From an uncultured Bacteroidales bacterium (GTDB lineage Bacteria > Bacteroidota > Bacteroidia > Bacteroidales > Paludibacteraceae): a stretch of 64,000 nucleotides of DNA. Under the pieces are notes generated by a model. It was not told the origin of the DNA, did not search any database, and was given only the letters and a program-made list of their open reading frames with translations. Within the stretch, counting starts at the first letter, position 1; the number at the start of each line of letters is the position of its first letter. The stretch lies in NCBI GenBank assembly GCA_934728255.1, contig CAKVEC010000006.1, positions 62,001-126,000 on the forward strand, read 5' to 3'. This document shows positions 44,901-52,060 of the stretch, piece after piece. Made by a program: the position numbers and the translations under genes.

Positions 44901-46353
44901 AGTGCCGATTTCCGACTTTGTACAAGGCGAGAATTTCACCACTTTGGAGAACCCCTATATCCCGGCCAATCTGTCTGCCACGACGCACGACAGTACGACC
45001 TACTATTTCTCGTGGGATGCTACCGTAGCAGCACCGCAATATCGTATTCGTATTGTCTTGGGCGGAAAAGTATATTACTATGTCGATGTGGAGGCGGTAC
45101 CTGTATCGCTGACATTTGACATTGATGGATATTATAGTTGGCAGGTATATGCATTGGATGCTGAGGGCAACACAATGGGCTTTGCCAATGGTGGTTCGTT
45201 CAAAGTGGCTGGCGTGCCGGACTATACCATCAGCAATCTCCAAGTGGCTTGCAATGGCACGACGGCTATCGCAAGTTGGGAGAGCCATGCACCTAAGTAT
45301 TTGGTATCGTGCAGCAATCGACAAGATACGATTATCGACACCCGATATTATCGTGTAACCAATCTCGAAGACGGAGAATACACCCTTGAAGTTACTCCTG
45401 TGGACAGATATGAGCGATATATAATCGGGGACGAACAAACCACTGCATTCACTATCAACGCTGCTGCGCAACCGAAAGAATATCAACTGACTATCGCAGG
45501 ACTATATGGGGGCAATGTCAATGCGGAGGTGAATGGTATATACCCGGCAGGCACCGAAGTGCAAATCGTGGCAACGCCTAATACAGGGTATCGTTTCAGA
45601 CGCTGGAGCGACGACAATACGGATGCCGTCCGCACCATTGTTCTGACTGACAATCTTACTTTGATAGCCTCGTTTGAGGAGATAACAACCTACCAAATAA
45701 CGATAATGGAAGCCCAAGGCGGTATTACCAATCCGCCTGCAGGCATTTATTCCTGTAGTAACGGCGATCTGCTTGCTGTTTCCGCCCATCCCGATGAGAA
45801 CCATACATTCTGCCACTGGCTGATAGATGGTGTGCAAGCCGACGGTAACCCGCTTCTGCACAAAGTAACGTCGGCTGTACATATATCCCCCGTCTTCTCG
45901 GAGAAAGAGGCCCCGCAACTCTATTATACATTGACGCTTGCGGCAGGCGAAGGCGGCAGTGTTTCGGCACGCCCATGGTTGGACAAATACTTGGCGGGAA
46001 CAACTATCAGTATAGAGGCAACACCAGATGCTGGTTACCTGTTTGAGCGTTGGAGCGATGGCTATACCAATAGCAAACGCACGGTGGTTATCTCCTCGGA
46101 TACTACGCTTACCGCTTCGTTCTACAAGCAGCCTACGGCTATGCATAATGCCCTTAACAGCAACACTATACGCGTTATAGAGCATACCGTGGAAGTTCAA
46201 ACGACCGACTATACTACCATATATCTCACCGACCTTTCTGGACGTATCATAGCCCGTGTGCGCAACACCCGCTATGCTCGATTTAATGTACCGGAAGCAG
46301 GCGTGTATATAGTCCGTTGTGGCGGTGAAGCAATGAAAATACTGATACAATAA
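41965..46353 (+). CDS. Secreted C10-family cysteine protease (streptopain-like) with T9SS signal
   Basis: The 1462 residues begin with a signal peptide (MKRHLLTLAGCLLWTLVSVAA). A propeptide-like region (about 25-130) is followed by a peptidase C10 domain with catalytic C181 (TGCVATAASQIMYYH) and H326 (EGHAFVLDG), and the substrate-site INWGWDG. A long beta-rich middle with fibronectin-like segments follows (about 390-1160). Three divergent InlB-type repeats (about 1172-1390) each carry a GYxFxRWSD-like motif, weaker in the second. The C-terminal 70 residues (YLTDLSGR to VYIVRCGGEAMKI) are a type A T9SS sorting domain. It is probably cell-surface or secreted and may digest host or dietary protein or processed surface proteins. 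Confidence 0.88.
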   Translation: MKRHLLTLAGCLLWTLVSVAASRSAEEAAEIAGRFAANQDRPVAQRMQCAKMSSSAVQPMRLVYTQAQLDNAPALYVFNSETADGGFVVVSAEDNARTILGYADSGHFTETEMPANMRFWLQMYADEIARAAQAPVSAAQTGDDTAYPAVSPLLGTIAWGQDEPYNNLCPSKDGVQCVTGCVATAASQIMYYHRYPAKGTGAHSYTWNNQTLSANFGNTTYDWTNMLPVYSGTNYSTTQANAVATLMSHVGIACNMGYNTNANGGSGAVSNSALQALIHYFGYDAAIRVLPKDYMDESEMLGAIASDLQAGHPIFMSGRTTQNEGHAFVLDGMQSNGYVHINWGWDGYYHGYFALSAMNPYGQGTGGAASGKGFTESVCAFTGIQPDQGGDSIPCIIADTVRCISQRRVGINDDLAFSINPFQNSGVTTSKGNVTYIIYKDGQCYAKMPINATYNLLPGYYYIDPYIVYRGVSGLPAGEYELSLGVLPDNSTTAYPILTKMARGERRFPLTVTADSVFLGEGNINQDDKADLNFADAYIFDYTDGYGVNFLQVELHTADYKTQDNAVAAGTALQLGLIPADRSSIVGTYIWGNGIDAGTLYSDNGLTSINYACNGVAYSDILNSGVVTVTIDSLGNYVFAIELAGNKTTYTTTCSLSEDNLLIGRYDAADGGLYYSALENKTITSLSVAEAKNRITALPNGNATSVPYLVRGIVSQMVNTPAEIAQYGSARFYISDDGTTTGQLYCYNQWWLGNRRFSTGEELAVGDTVVMSSPLLYYNAYLPELSKGYIYYHAAKPEEHKFAIRVHISETSGLDTSKGLYLHYLVGSNLYSVVPQSEGNGWWRANLTLAADSIECVLSNTDGTQQTNYSPKFSYGSTCLLMGETSNADDGTNNYWNLYIGECDAFTSAYLPSDLQVSVSLAGADFTWDSPSETNYEVRLQQVGSDRYTTYYSENKNLGLIFTGAYTFGWQVRAVNDELVPISDFVQGENFTTLENPYIPANLSATTHDSTTYYFSWDATVAAPQYRIRIVLGGKVYYYVDVEAVPVSLTFDIDGYYSWQVYALDAEGNTMGFANGGSFKVAGVPDYTISNLQVACNGTTAIASWESHAPKYLVSCSNRQDTIIDTRYYRVTNLEDGEYTLEVTPVDRYERYIIGDEQTTAFTINAAAQPKEYQLTIAGLYGGNVNAEVNGIYPAGTEVQIVATPNTGYRFRRWSDDNTDAVRTIVLTDNLTLIASFEEITTYQITIMEAQGGITNPPAGIYSCSNGDLLAVSAHPDENHTFCHWLIDGVQADGNPLLHKVTSAVHISPVFSEKEAPQLYYTLTLAAGEGGSVSARPWLDKYLAGTTISIEATPDAGYLFERWSDGYTNSKRTVVISSDTTLTASFYKQPTAMHNALNSNTIRVIEHTVEVQTTDYTTIYLTDLSGRIIARVRNTRYARFNVPEAGVYIVRCGGEAMKILIQ

Positions 46354-46366
46354 TAATGAATAAATA

Positions 46367-46915
46367 ATGACTACAGCAGAACAATACGATGAAGTGATTG
46401 CACGGTGCCGGCGCATCTATGTGCTGAAGATGAAAGACTATGGCCCGAGTTGGCGTATTATGCGTCCGCAGACCGTCAATGACCAACTCTTTATCAAAGC
46501 CAAGCGTGTACGTGAGATAGAGACCACGGGGGTGAACCTCGTCGGCGAATCGATTGAAGGCGAGATGATGGCTATCGTCAACTACTCTGTAATGGGGCTG
46601 ATTCAGTTGCGCGAGGGCTATGCCGACTCGGTGGATATGTCTGCCGAGCAGGCTACCGAACTCTACGACCACTATACCGCCGAGGCGAAAGCCTTGATGC
46701 TCCGCAAGAACCACGATTATGGTGAAGCCTGGCGGGATATGTTTCCATCAAGTCTGACCGACATCATTCTCACCAAGATTAATCGCAACAAATCGATAGC
46801 CGCCAACGATAACCATACCCTCATCTCCGAGGGCGCAGACGGCAATTATTTCGATATGCTCAATTATGCTGTTTTTTACCTGATAAAACTTTCTGACCAA
46901 AATGAAAAAAAGTAA
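46367..46915 (+). CDS. DUF1599 (nucleotide-modification-associated domain 1) protein
   Basis: The 182 residues contain two related halves, each with a KDYGPSWR / HDYGEAWRDM motif and an IxxKxxR/N helix, the pattern of the DUF1599 family. This domain occurs in phage and bacterial proteins linked to nucleotide modification, but the chromosomal Bacteroidales copies have no proven role. It overlaps the next gene by 14 bases. The order DUF1599-DoxX-tpiA is one I recognise from Bacteroidales genomes, which suggests a shared housekeeping link. Confidence 0.8.
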   Translation: MTTAEQYDEVIARCRRIYVLKMKDYGPSWRIMRPQTVNDQLFIKAKRVREIETTGVNLVGESIEGEMMAIVNYSVMGLIQLREGYADSVDMSAEQATELYDHYTAEAKALMLRKNHDYGEAWRDMFPSSLTDIILTKINRNKSIAANDNHTLISEGADGNYFDMLNYAVFYLIKLSDQNEKK

Positions 46916-48053
46916 TTTGCTCCACATTGTCGGCTCTGTAGCCCGTACGTTGTTAGCCCTCACGTTCCTCTTCTCGGGGTTCGTCAAAGCCGTTGATCCG
47001 CTGGGTACTACCTACAAAATCGAAGACTACCTTAAAGCGTTTGGCGGGTTCTTTACAGACCTTATGCCCCTCGCAGGAGCCGCTGCCGTCATACTTATTG
47101 CCATCGAGTTTACGCTTGGTTTCTGTATGCTGTTCAATGTCCGCACCTCGTGGACAAGTTGGCTCTCGTTGGCTTTCTATGCCGTAATGCTGCCGCTTAC
47201 ATTGTATATTGCGCTTAAGAACCCCGTGAGCGACTGTGGCTGTTTCGGCGATGCTTTCATTATCAGCAATTGGGCTACGTTCTGGAAGAATGTTGTACTT
47301 ATGGCGTTGGTCATTACCCTGCTTTGCACCAAACGCTACATCCCGCAGACATTTGTCTGGGGCGTTGAATTAGGCATTGCGATTGTAGGTGTGGCTATTG
47401 TGTCCGGACTGATGCTCTACACGCATACCCATCTGCCGTTATTGGATTTCCGTCCGTACAAAATCGGCAACAACATCCCCGAACTGATGGAAATACCCGA
47501 TGATGCCGAACCCGACCAATACGCCATTACCTTTGTCTATGAGAAAGATGGTGTACAGCAGGAGTTCACTCTCGACAACTATCCGAAGGGCGATAGTACA
47601 TGGACGTTTGTTGACCAGAAATCCGTATTGGTGAAAAAAGGCTACGAACCGAAAATCCACGACTTTGAGATTATCACGCTCAATTACGATGACATCACCT
47701 ACGATGTCCTCGAATCGGAAGTACCTGTTACGCTGGTTATTATGTACGACCTCGCCAAGACAGACCTAAAGCAAATTGACAAAATAACAGCACTTTATCA
47801 CCATTGTATCAATAAAAACGAACCATTCTATATCCTCACTGGTTCCGGTGAACAGGACATCGAACTCTTCTGTTTGGGCATCAATGGTGATGAAATAAGC
47901 AATATGGTTACACCCTTTAACCACCCGGAGAATGTATTCTGTACATGCGACCCTGTTACGCTTAAGACTATCGTTCGCGCCAGTCCGGGCGTCATCGTTA
48001 TTCAAAACGGCACAATTATTGATAAATACAATATCCGGAATCTGGTTTATTAA
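46902..48053 (+). CDS. BT_3928-type DoxX/MauE family membrane protein
   Basis: The 383 residues begin with four predicted membrane helices of the DoxX/MauE type. A paired Cys motif SDCGCFGD (about 107-114) lies between helices, suggesting thiol redox chemistry. The C-terminal half (about 180-383) is a periplasmic thioredoxin-like region containing a CTCDP stretch. It overlaps DUF1599 and precedes tpiA. A role in quinone-linked or thiol electron transfer is inference. Confidence 0.8.
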   Translation: MKKSNLLHIVGSVARTLLALTFLFSGFVKAVDPLGTTYKIEDYLKAFGGFFTDLMPLAGAAAVILIAIEFTLGFCMLFNVRTSWTSWLSLAFYAVMLPLTLYIALKNPVSDCGCFGDAFIISNWATFWKNVVLMALVITLLCTKRYIPQTFVWGVELGIAIVGVAIVSGLMLYTHTHLPLLDFRPYKIGNNIPELMEIPDDAEPDQYAITFVYEKDGVQQEFTLDNYPKGDSTWTFVDQKSVLVKKGYEPKIHDFEIITLNYDDITYDVLESEVPVTLVIMYDLAKTDLKQIDKITALYHHCINKNEPFYILTGSGEQDIELFCLGINGDEISNMVTPFNHPENVFCTCDPVTLKTIVRASPGVIVIQNGTIIDKYNIRNLVY

Positions 48054-48058
48054 ATTAT

Positions 48059-48082
48059 AAACGCATAAACTAATAAACAACA
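48059..48082 (+). repeat. AAACNNAT array before tpiA
   Basis: Three contiguous units (AAACGCAT, AAACTAAT, AAACAACA), then AATTAAACATAAAC, end at the tpiA ATG. The last unit is identical to the last unit before purE. Confidence 0.75.
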
Positions 48083-48099
48083 AATTAAACATAAACTTT

Positions 48100-48849
48100 A
48101 TGAGAACAAAAATGGTTGCAGGCAACTGGAAAATGAACAAGACCCTGCAAGAAGGTGTAGCCCTGGCTACCGAACTGAAAGAAGCAGTAAAGAACCCCTC
48201 GTGCGCTGTCGTTGTCGGCACGCCGTTTATCCATTTGGCTACCGTTGCCGAACTGCTCAAGGACACTCCTATCAAGGTGGCTGCCGAGAACTGTGCTGAC
48301 CACGAGAAGGGGGCTTACACGGGCGAGGTAAGTGCCGAGATGGTGAAATCAACAGGTGCTGAATACTGCATCCTTGGGCACTCGGAGCGTCGTGCTTATT
48401 ACCACGAGGACTATGCTATTCTCAAGGAGAAAGTGCGTCTCGCTCTCGCTAATGGTCTGAAGGTCATCTTCTGCATCGGCGAGGTCAAAGAGGAGCGCGA
48501 GGCAGGTAAGCAGAACGAGGTGGTTAAGGCACAACTCGAAGGCTCGGTATTTAACCTCACCGCCGAGGAGTGGAAGAACATCACCCTTGCTTACGAACCC
48601 GTTTGGGCTATCGGTACCGGTCTCACCGCTACCCCCGCACAGGCACAGGAGATGCACGCTTATCTCCGTTCGCTCGTGGCAGCGCAATACGGTCAGGCTG
48701 TGGCTGACGACACCACTATCCTCTATGGCGGCAGTTGCAACGACAAGAATGCTGCCGAACTATTCGCCAACCCCGATGTGGACGGCGGTCTGATTGGTGG
48801 TGCTGCCCTCGTAGCCGAGAAGTTCCTCGCTATCATCAATGCCCGCTAA
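48100..48849 (+). CDS. tpiA: Triose-phosphate isomerase
   Basis: Interconverts dihydroxyacetone phosphate and glyceraldehyde 3-phosphate. The 249 residues carry the N-terminal GNWKMN with its catalytic Lys (about 8-13), LGHSERR with the catalytic His, [10 protein letters not shown] with the catalytic Glu, and a C-terminal GGA phosphate loop. The preceding leader is an AAACNNAT array. A GAATTATGAAT-type phrase follows at 48848-48870. Confidence 0.97.
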   Translation: MRTKMVAGNWKMNKTLQEGVALATELKEAVKNPSCAVVVGTPFIHLATVAELLKDTPIKVAAENCADHEKGAYTGEVSAEMVKSTGAEYCILGHSERRAYYHEDYAILKEKVRLALANGLKVIFCIGEVKEEREAGKQNEVVKAQLEGSVFNLTAEEWKNITLAYEPVWAIGTGLTATPAQAQEMHAYLRSLVAAQYGQAVADDTTILYGGSCNDKNAAELFANPDVDGGLIGGAALVAEKFLAIINAR

Positions 48850-48870
48850 TAATTCATAATTCATAATTAG
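48848..48870 (-). repeat. GAATTATGAAT phrase between tpiA and the next gene
   Basis: AATTCATAATTCATAATTAG, the reverse complement of the phrase found after guaA and before the GT4 gene. It overlaps the tpiA stop codon. Confidence 0.65.
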
Positions 48871-48874
48871 GAGT

Positions 48875-50152
48875 ATGTTCCTTCTTCCCGTTCGCGGTTT
48901 TACACCGCAGATAGGTAAGGATTGCTTTATAGCCCCAAATGCAACCATCGTCGGTGATACGGTCATCGGCGACGGTTGTTCCATTTGGTTCAATGCAGTC
49001 CTGCGCGGCGATGTCAATTCCATTCGCCTTGGCAACCACGTGAATATACAGGACGGATCTGTCCTTCACACTCTCTATCAGAAATCCACTATCGAGATTG
49101 GCGATTATGTCTCCGTCGGGCACAATGTAACCATCCACGGGGCGCATATCCGAGACTATGCTCTCATTGGTATGGGCTCCACGCTGCTTGATGATGTCGA
49201 GGTCGGCGAAGGGGCTATCGTGGCTGCGGGGGCATTGGTACTCAAAGGCACTAAGATCGGAGCATACGAGGTGTGGGGCGGTGTGCCGGCCAAGTTTATC
49301 AAGAAAGCCGAAGCCGCACAGACCAACGAGATCAACCGCAAGATTGCCCACAACTACGCAATGTATGCGTCGTGGTACCAACAGCCCGCACCTGCCGAAG
49401 TCGCTCCGTTGACAGACCCGACTGAGAACATTATCCCCAAACAAACCATGTACAAGCGTATTCTCCTCAAACTCTCTGGCGAGAGCCTGATGGGGCAGAA
49501 AGGCTATGGCATCGATGAACAACGCCTTGCCGCCTATGCCCGCCAAATCAAACAGATTGCCGACCTCGGCGTACAGATTGGTATTGTCATCGGTGGCGGA
49601 AATATATTCCGCGGATTGAGCGGCAGCCAAAAAGGCTTCGACCGGGTCAAAGGCGATCAGATGGGTATGCTCGCTACGGTCATCAACTCGCTCGCGCTCC
49701 AGTCCGCTCTCGAATCAATCGGGCAGAAAGTGCGTGTCCTCACCTCCGTCCGAATGGAACCCGTAGGCGAGTATTACAGCAAGGCGAAAGCCCTCCGTCT
49801 CCTCGACAAAGGCAATATCGTCATTGTTGCGGGCGGTACGGGCAACCCCTATTTTACTACCGACACCGCTTCCGCACTGCGTGCTATCGAACTCGAAGCC
49901 GACATTATGTTCAAGGGTACCCGCGTGGACGGTATCTACACTGCCGACCCGGAGAAAGACCCAACAGCCACCAAGTACGATGAAATCACCTACGATGATA
50001 TCCTCGCTAAAGGACTGAAGATTATGGACTTGACGGCAATCACTATGTGTCGCGAGAACCAAATGCCTATCTATGTCTTCGATATGGATACCGAGGGCAA
50101 TCTTCTCAAAGTCATTGCCGGTCAAACTATCGGAACATTAGTAAAACCCTAA
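48875..50152 (+). CDS. pyrH: Gamma-carbonic anhydrase-like protein fused to UMP kinase
   Basis: A single 425-residue frame. Residues 1-185 are a left-handed beta-helix (hexapeptide) protein of the gamma-carbonic anhydrase type. Candidate zinc ligands are H65, H83 and H88, with RGD (44-46) and WGGVPAK. Residues 192-425 are a full UMP kinase: KLSGESLMG, GGGNIFRG, GTGNPYFTTD, and the C-terminal GTLVKP. It phosphorylates UMP to UDP, which links it to the pyr cluster. The join (PTENIIPKQTMYK) has no stop. The ATG at 49448 could be an internal start for free PyrH. frr follows, the usual pyrH-frr pairing. A possible Shine-Dalgarno AGGAG lies just before the fusion start. Confidence 0.9.
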   Translation: MFLLPVRGFTPQIGKDCFIAPNATIVGDTVIGDGCSIWFNAVLRGDVNSIRLGNHVNIQDGSVLHTLYQKSTIEIGDYVSVGHNVTIHGAHIRDYALIGMGSTLLDDVEVGEGAIVAAGALVLKGTKIGAYEVWGGVPAKFIKKAEAAQTNEINRKIAHNYAMYASWYQQPAPAEVAPLTDPTENIIPKQTMYKRILLKLSGESLMGQKGYGIDEQRLAAYARQIKQIADLGVQIGIVIGGGNIFRGLSGSQKGFDRVKGDQMGMLATVINSLALQSALESIGQKVRVLTSVRMEPVGEYYSKAKALRLLDKGNIVIVAGGTGNPYFTTDTASALRAIELEADIMFKGTRVDGIYTADPEKDPTATKYDEITYDDILAKGLKIMDLTAITMCRENQMPIYVFDMDTEGNLLKVIAGQTIGTLVKP

Positions 50153-50155
50153 GGA

Positions 50156-50195
50156 CCTTAAAGACCTTAAAGTCTTTAATGACCTTATAATCCAT
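50156..50195 (+). repeat. 9-bp ACCTTAAAG array before frr
   Basis: ACCTTAAAG, ACCTTAAAG, TCTTTAATG and ACCTTATAA occupy the pyrH-frr gap. Confidence 0.65.
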
Positions 50196-50203
50196 ATACA
50201 ACA

Positions 50204-50764
50204 ATGATTGAACCTTCAAAAATTCAAGCAGACGCTGAGGAACTGATGCAGTCTGCTATTCTGTTCTTAGACGATGCTTTGGCACATATCCGTGCCGGTA
50301 AAGCCAGTGCGCGTATCCTCGACCCTGTCCGTGTGGACTACTATGGCTCGATGTCGCCGCTCGCCAATGTGGCTACTATCACCACACCCGATGCACGTAC
50401 TATCCAGATTCAACCATGGGAGAAAAAGATGCTCGGCGAGATTGAACGTGCTATCATCAACTCCAATATCGGACTTGCGCCCAACAACAACGGCGAGTGC
50501 ATCCGTCTCATTCTCCCGCCGCTCACCGAGGAACGCCGCCAGCAACTCGCCAAACAGTGCAAAGGCGAAGCCGAGAACGCCAAAGTATCGGTGCGCAATG
50601 CCCGCCGTGATGCTTTCGATACCCTCAAAAAGCAGATAAAAGAAGGACTGCCAGAGGATGCAGAGAAAGACGCAGAGGACAAAGTGCAGAAACTGCACGA
50701 CAAGTACATCCGCCAGATCGATGACCTCTACGCCAAGAAAGAAAAAGACATCATGACCGTCTGA
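50204..50764 (+). CDS. frr: Ribosome recycling factor
   Basis: Splits post-termination ribosomes with EF-G. At 186 residues it is an all-helical coiled-coil protein with RAGKASARILD (about 28-38), VRVDYYGS (about 42-49), QPWEK, and the LPPLTEERR hinge. The C-terminal helix is DKYIRQIDDLYAKKEKDIMTV. It follows pyrH as in many bacteria. Confidence 0.97.
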   Translation: MIEPSKIQADAEELMQSAILFLDDALAHIRAGKASARILDPVRVDYYGSMSPLANVATITTPDARTIQIQPWEKKMLGEIERAIINSNIGLAPNNNGECIRLILPPLTEERRQQLAKQCKGEAENAKVSVRNARRDAFDTLKKQIKEGLPEDAEKDAEDKVQKLHDKYIRQIDDLYAKKEKDIMTV

Positions 50765-50804
50765 TCTCTGTCCTCTCATTTCCCTTACAACTCCTTTGCA
50801 AGAG

Positions 50805-50846
50805 TAGGTGATTAGTAGGTGATTAGTAGGTGATTAGTAGGTGATT
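50805..50846 (+). repeat. 11-bp TAGGTGATTAG array after frr
   Basis: Three and a half perfect 11-mers TAGGTGATTAG, then TAGGTGATT and CCCG. This is the longest and cleanest array of this word. Confidence 0.85.
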
Positions 50847-50900
50847 CCCGTTAGGATAGCGTACTTTTGCCTTATACTTCGTGCTACCTGCAATAGGAGA

Positions 50901-50936
50901 TTCATAGGTGATTCATAGGTGATTGATAGGTGATTC
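50901..50936 (+). repeat. 11-bp TCATAGGTGAT array
   Basis: Three units of (T/G)ATAGGTGATT, ending CCCC. It shares the TAGGTGATT core and the following GATTCCC with the array 55 bases upstream, so the two form a larger imperfect duplication. Confidence 0.75.
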
Positions 50937-50997
50937 CCCATAGGATATCGGATCTGTGGCGTATCCTTTGTGTATGGTGCATTATGCATTGTGCATT

Positions 50998-51041
50998 TAG
51001 CGGGCAAATCTATGGCGTTAACGCCATAGATTTGCCCGCTA
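50998..51041. repeat. Perfect 44-bp palindrome at the 5' end of the Omp85-like gene
   Basis: Two 22-base arms with no spacer (left arm TAGCGGGCAAATCTATGGCG followed by TT) are exact reverse complements. The last base of the right arm is the A of the ATG at 51041. Upstream is the CATTATGCATTG phrase also found after tsaD. Confidence 0.95.
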
Positions 51042-52027
51042 TGGGTGTTCCTGTTATCAATTATTCCCCCGAGACCGACTGGCTGTTCGGTGCAGCCGCA
51101 CAAGGCTATTTCCGCCTGCCTGACCAACAGCGCACCTCTATCGTACAGTTGGACGGTGCCTATTCGCTTCGCCGGCAATGGTATGTCAATGCGCAGGGAA
51201 CTCTCTATTTCGGTGGCAAGATACCATGGCAACTCTCTTTCCGTGGGGGCTATCGCGATTATCCTGATACCTACTACCCGCTTGGCAACTGCAACACTGT
51301 ATGGAACGACCTCCCGCAGCAAGGCACTGCCTACAACTCCCGCCGCGCCTATATCTACCTGCAGCCGCTTATCGCCCTGCCCAGTTACTGGTTTGTCGGA
51401 CCGCTGTTTGACTACCGGCAGGAGCATACCGACATCACCCCCGATATGCTGATGTGGGGGCTCGGGCTTGTCTTGCAATACGACACGCGCGACATCACCT
51501 ACTATCCCCATAGCGGTATCTTTTTCAAGTTCACCGCCACCCACTACGACCGCCTGCTCGGTTCTACCGCCCGCCTCACATACCTGCAAGCAGACTTCCG
51601 TCAGTTTGTACCAGTCTGGAAAGATCTCCTTTTTGCATGGCAGTTCCGCACCGACTGGGCATTGGCGCCCCGTGGTGCAGAGGGTGTCCCTTTCCAGATG
51701 CTTCCCACGCTCGGCGGGCAAGACCTGCTTCGCGGAATACCGCGCAATATGTTTCGCGATAATGCTATGATTGCGCTCCAGGGCGAACTGCGCATCCCTG
51801 TTTGGCGTTTTATCCACGCCACCGCCTTCGCGGGAATAGGCGATGTGTATAATACTGCACATTGGCGGTGGGCGATGCCCAAAGTAGGGTATGGTCTCGG
51901 TCTGCGTCTCGGTATCAACCATGCCAAAGTGAATATCCGTTTCGACCTCGCACGCAACAATATATACAGGGAGTGGAATACATGGCGCAGTTACTCTTTC
52001 TACCTTACTGCCACCGAAGCCTTTTAG
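51041..52027 (+). CDS. Omp85/BamA-TamA-like outer-membrane beta-barrel, aberrant N-terminus
   Basis: From INYSPETDWLFG onward the protein looks like Bacteroidetes BamA/TamA-type barrels. It has alternating aromatic strands, a YDTRD motif followed by YYPHSG, GQDLLRGIPRNMFRD in the position of the conserved surface-antigen loop, and a C-terminal Phe (TEAF). It has no POTRA domain, so it is a short barrel of about 328 residues. No start codon gives a signal peptide: ATG 50984 and GTG 50930 lead through the palindrome without a hydrophobic signal, and ATG 51041 starts in the first strand. The signal peptide seems to have been lost or replaced, so the gene may be inactive. Confidence 0.7.
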   Translation: MGVPVINYSPETDWLFGAAAQGYFRLPDQQRTSIVQLDGAYSLRRQWYVNAQGTLYFGGKIPWQLSFRGGYRDYPDTYYPLGNCNTVWNDLPQQGTAYNSRRAYIYLQPLIALPSYWFVGPLFDYRQEHTDITPDMLMWGLGLVLQYDTRDITYYPHSGIFFKFTATHYDRLLGSTARLTYLQADFRQFVPVWKDLLFAWQFRTDWALAPRGAEGVPFQMLPTLGGQDLLRGIPRNMFRDNAMIALQGELRIPVWRFIHATAFAGIGDVYNTAHWRWAMPKVGYGLGLRLGINHAKVNIRFDLARNNIYREWNTWRSYSFYLTATEAF

Positions 52028-52028
52028 C

Positions 52029-52060
52029 GAATTATGAATGAAGAATTATGAATTATGCAT
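52029..52060 (+). repeat. GAATTATGAAT phrase spanning the GT4 start
   Basis: AATTATGAATGAAGAATTATG and ATTATGC words run from just after the Omp85-like stop into the first codons of the glycosyltransferase (MNYA). The words match those after guaA. Confidence 0.7.

Noticed and set aside
50834..51922. Long minus-strand ORF of 362 codons opposite the Omp85-like gene
   Set aside because: Its composition is that of a shadow frame, it has no recognisable domain, and the plus-strand frame shows clear beta-barrel motifs.
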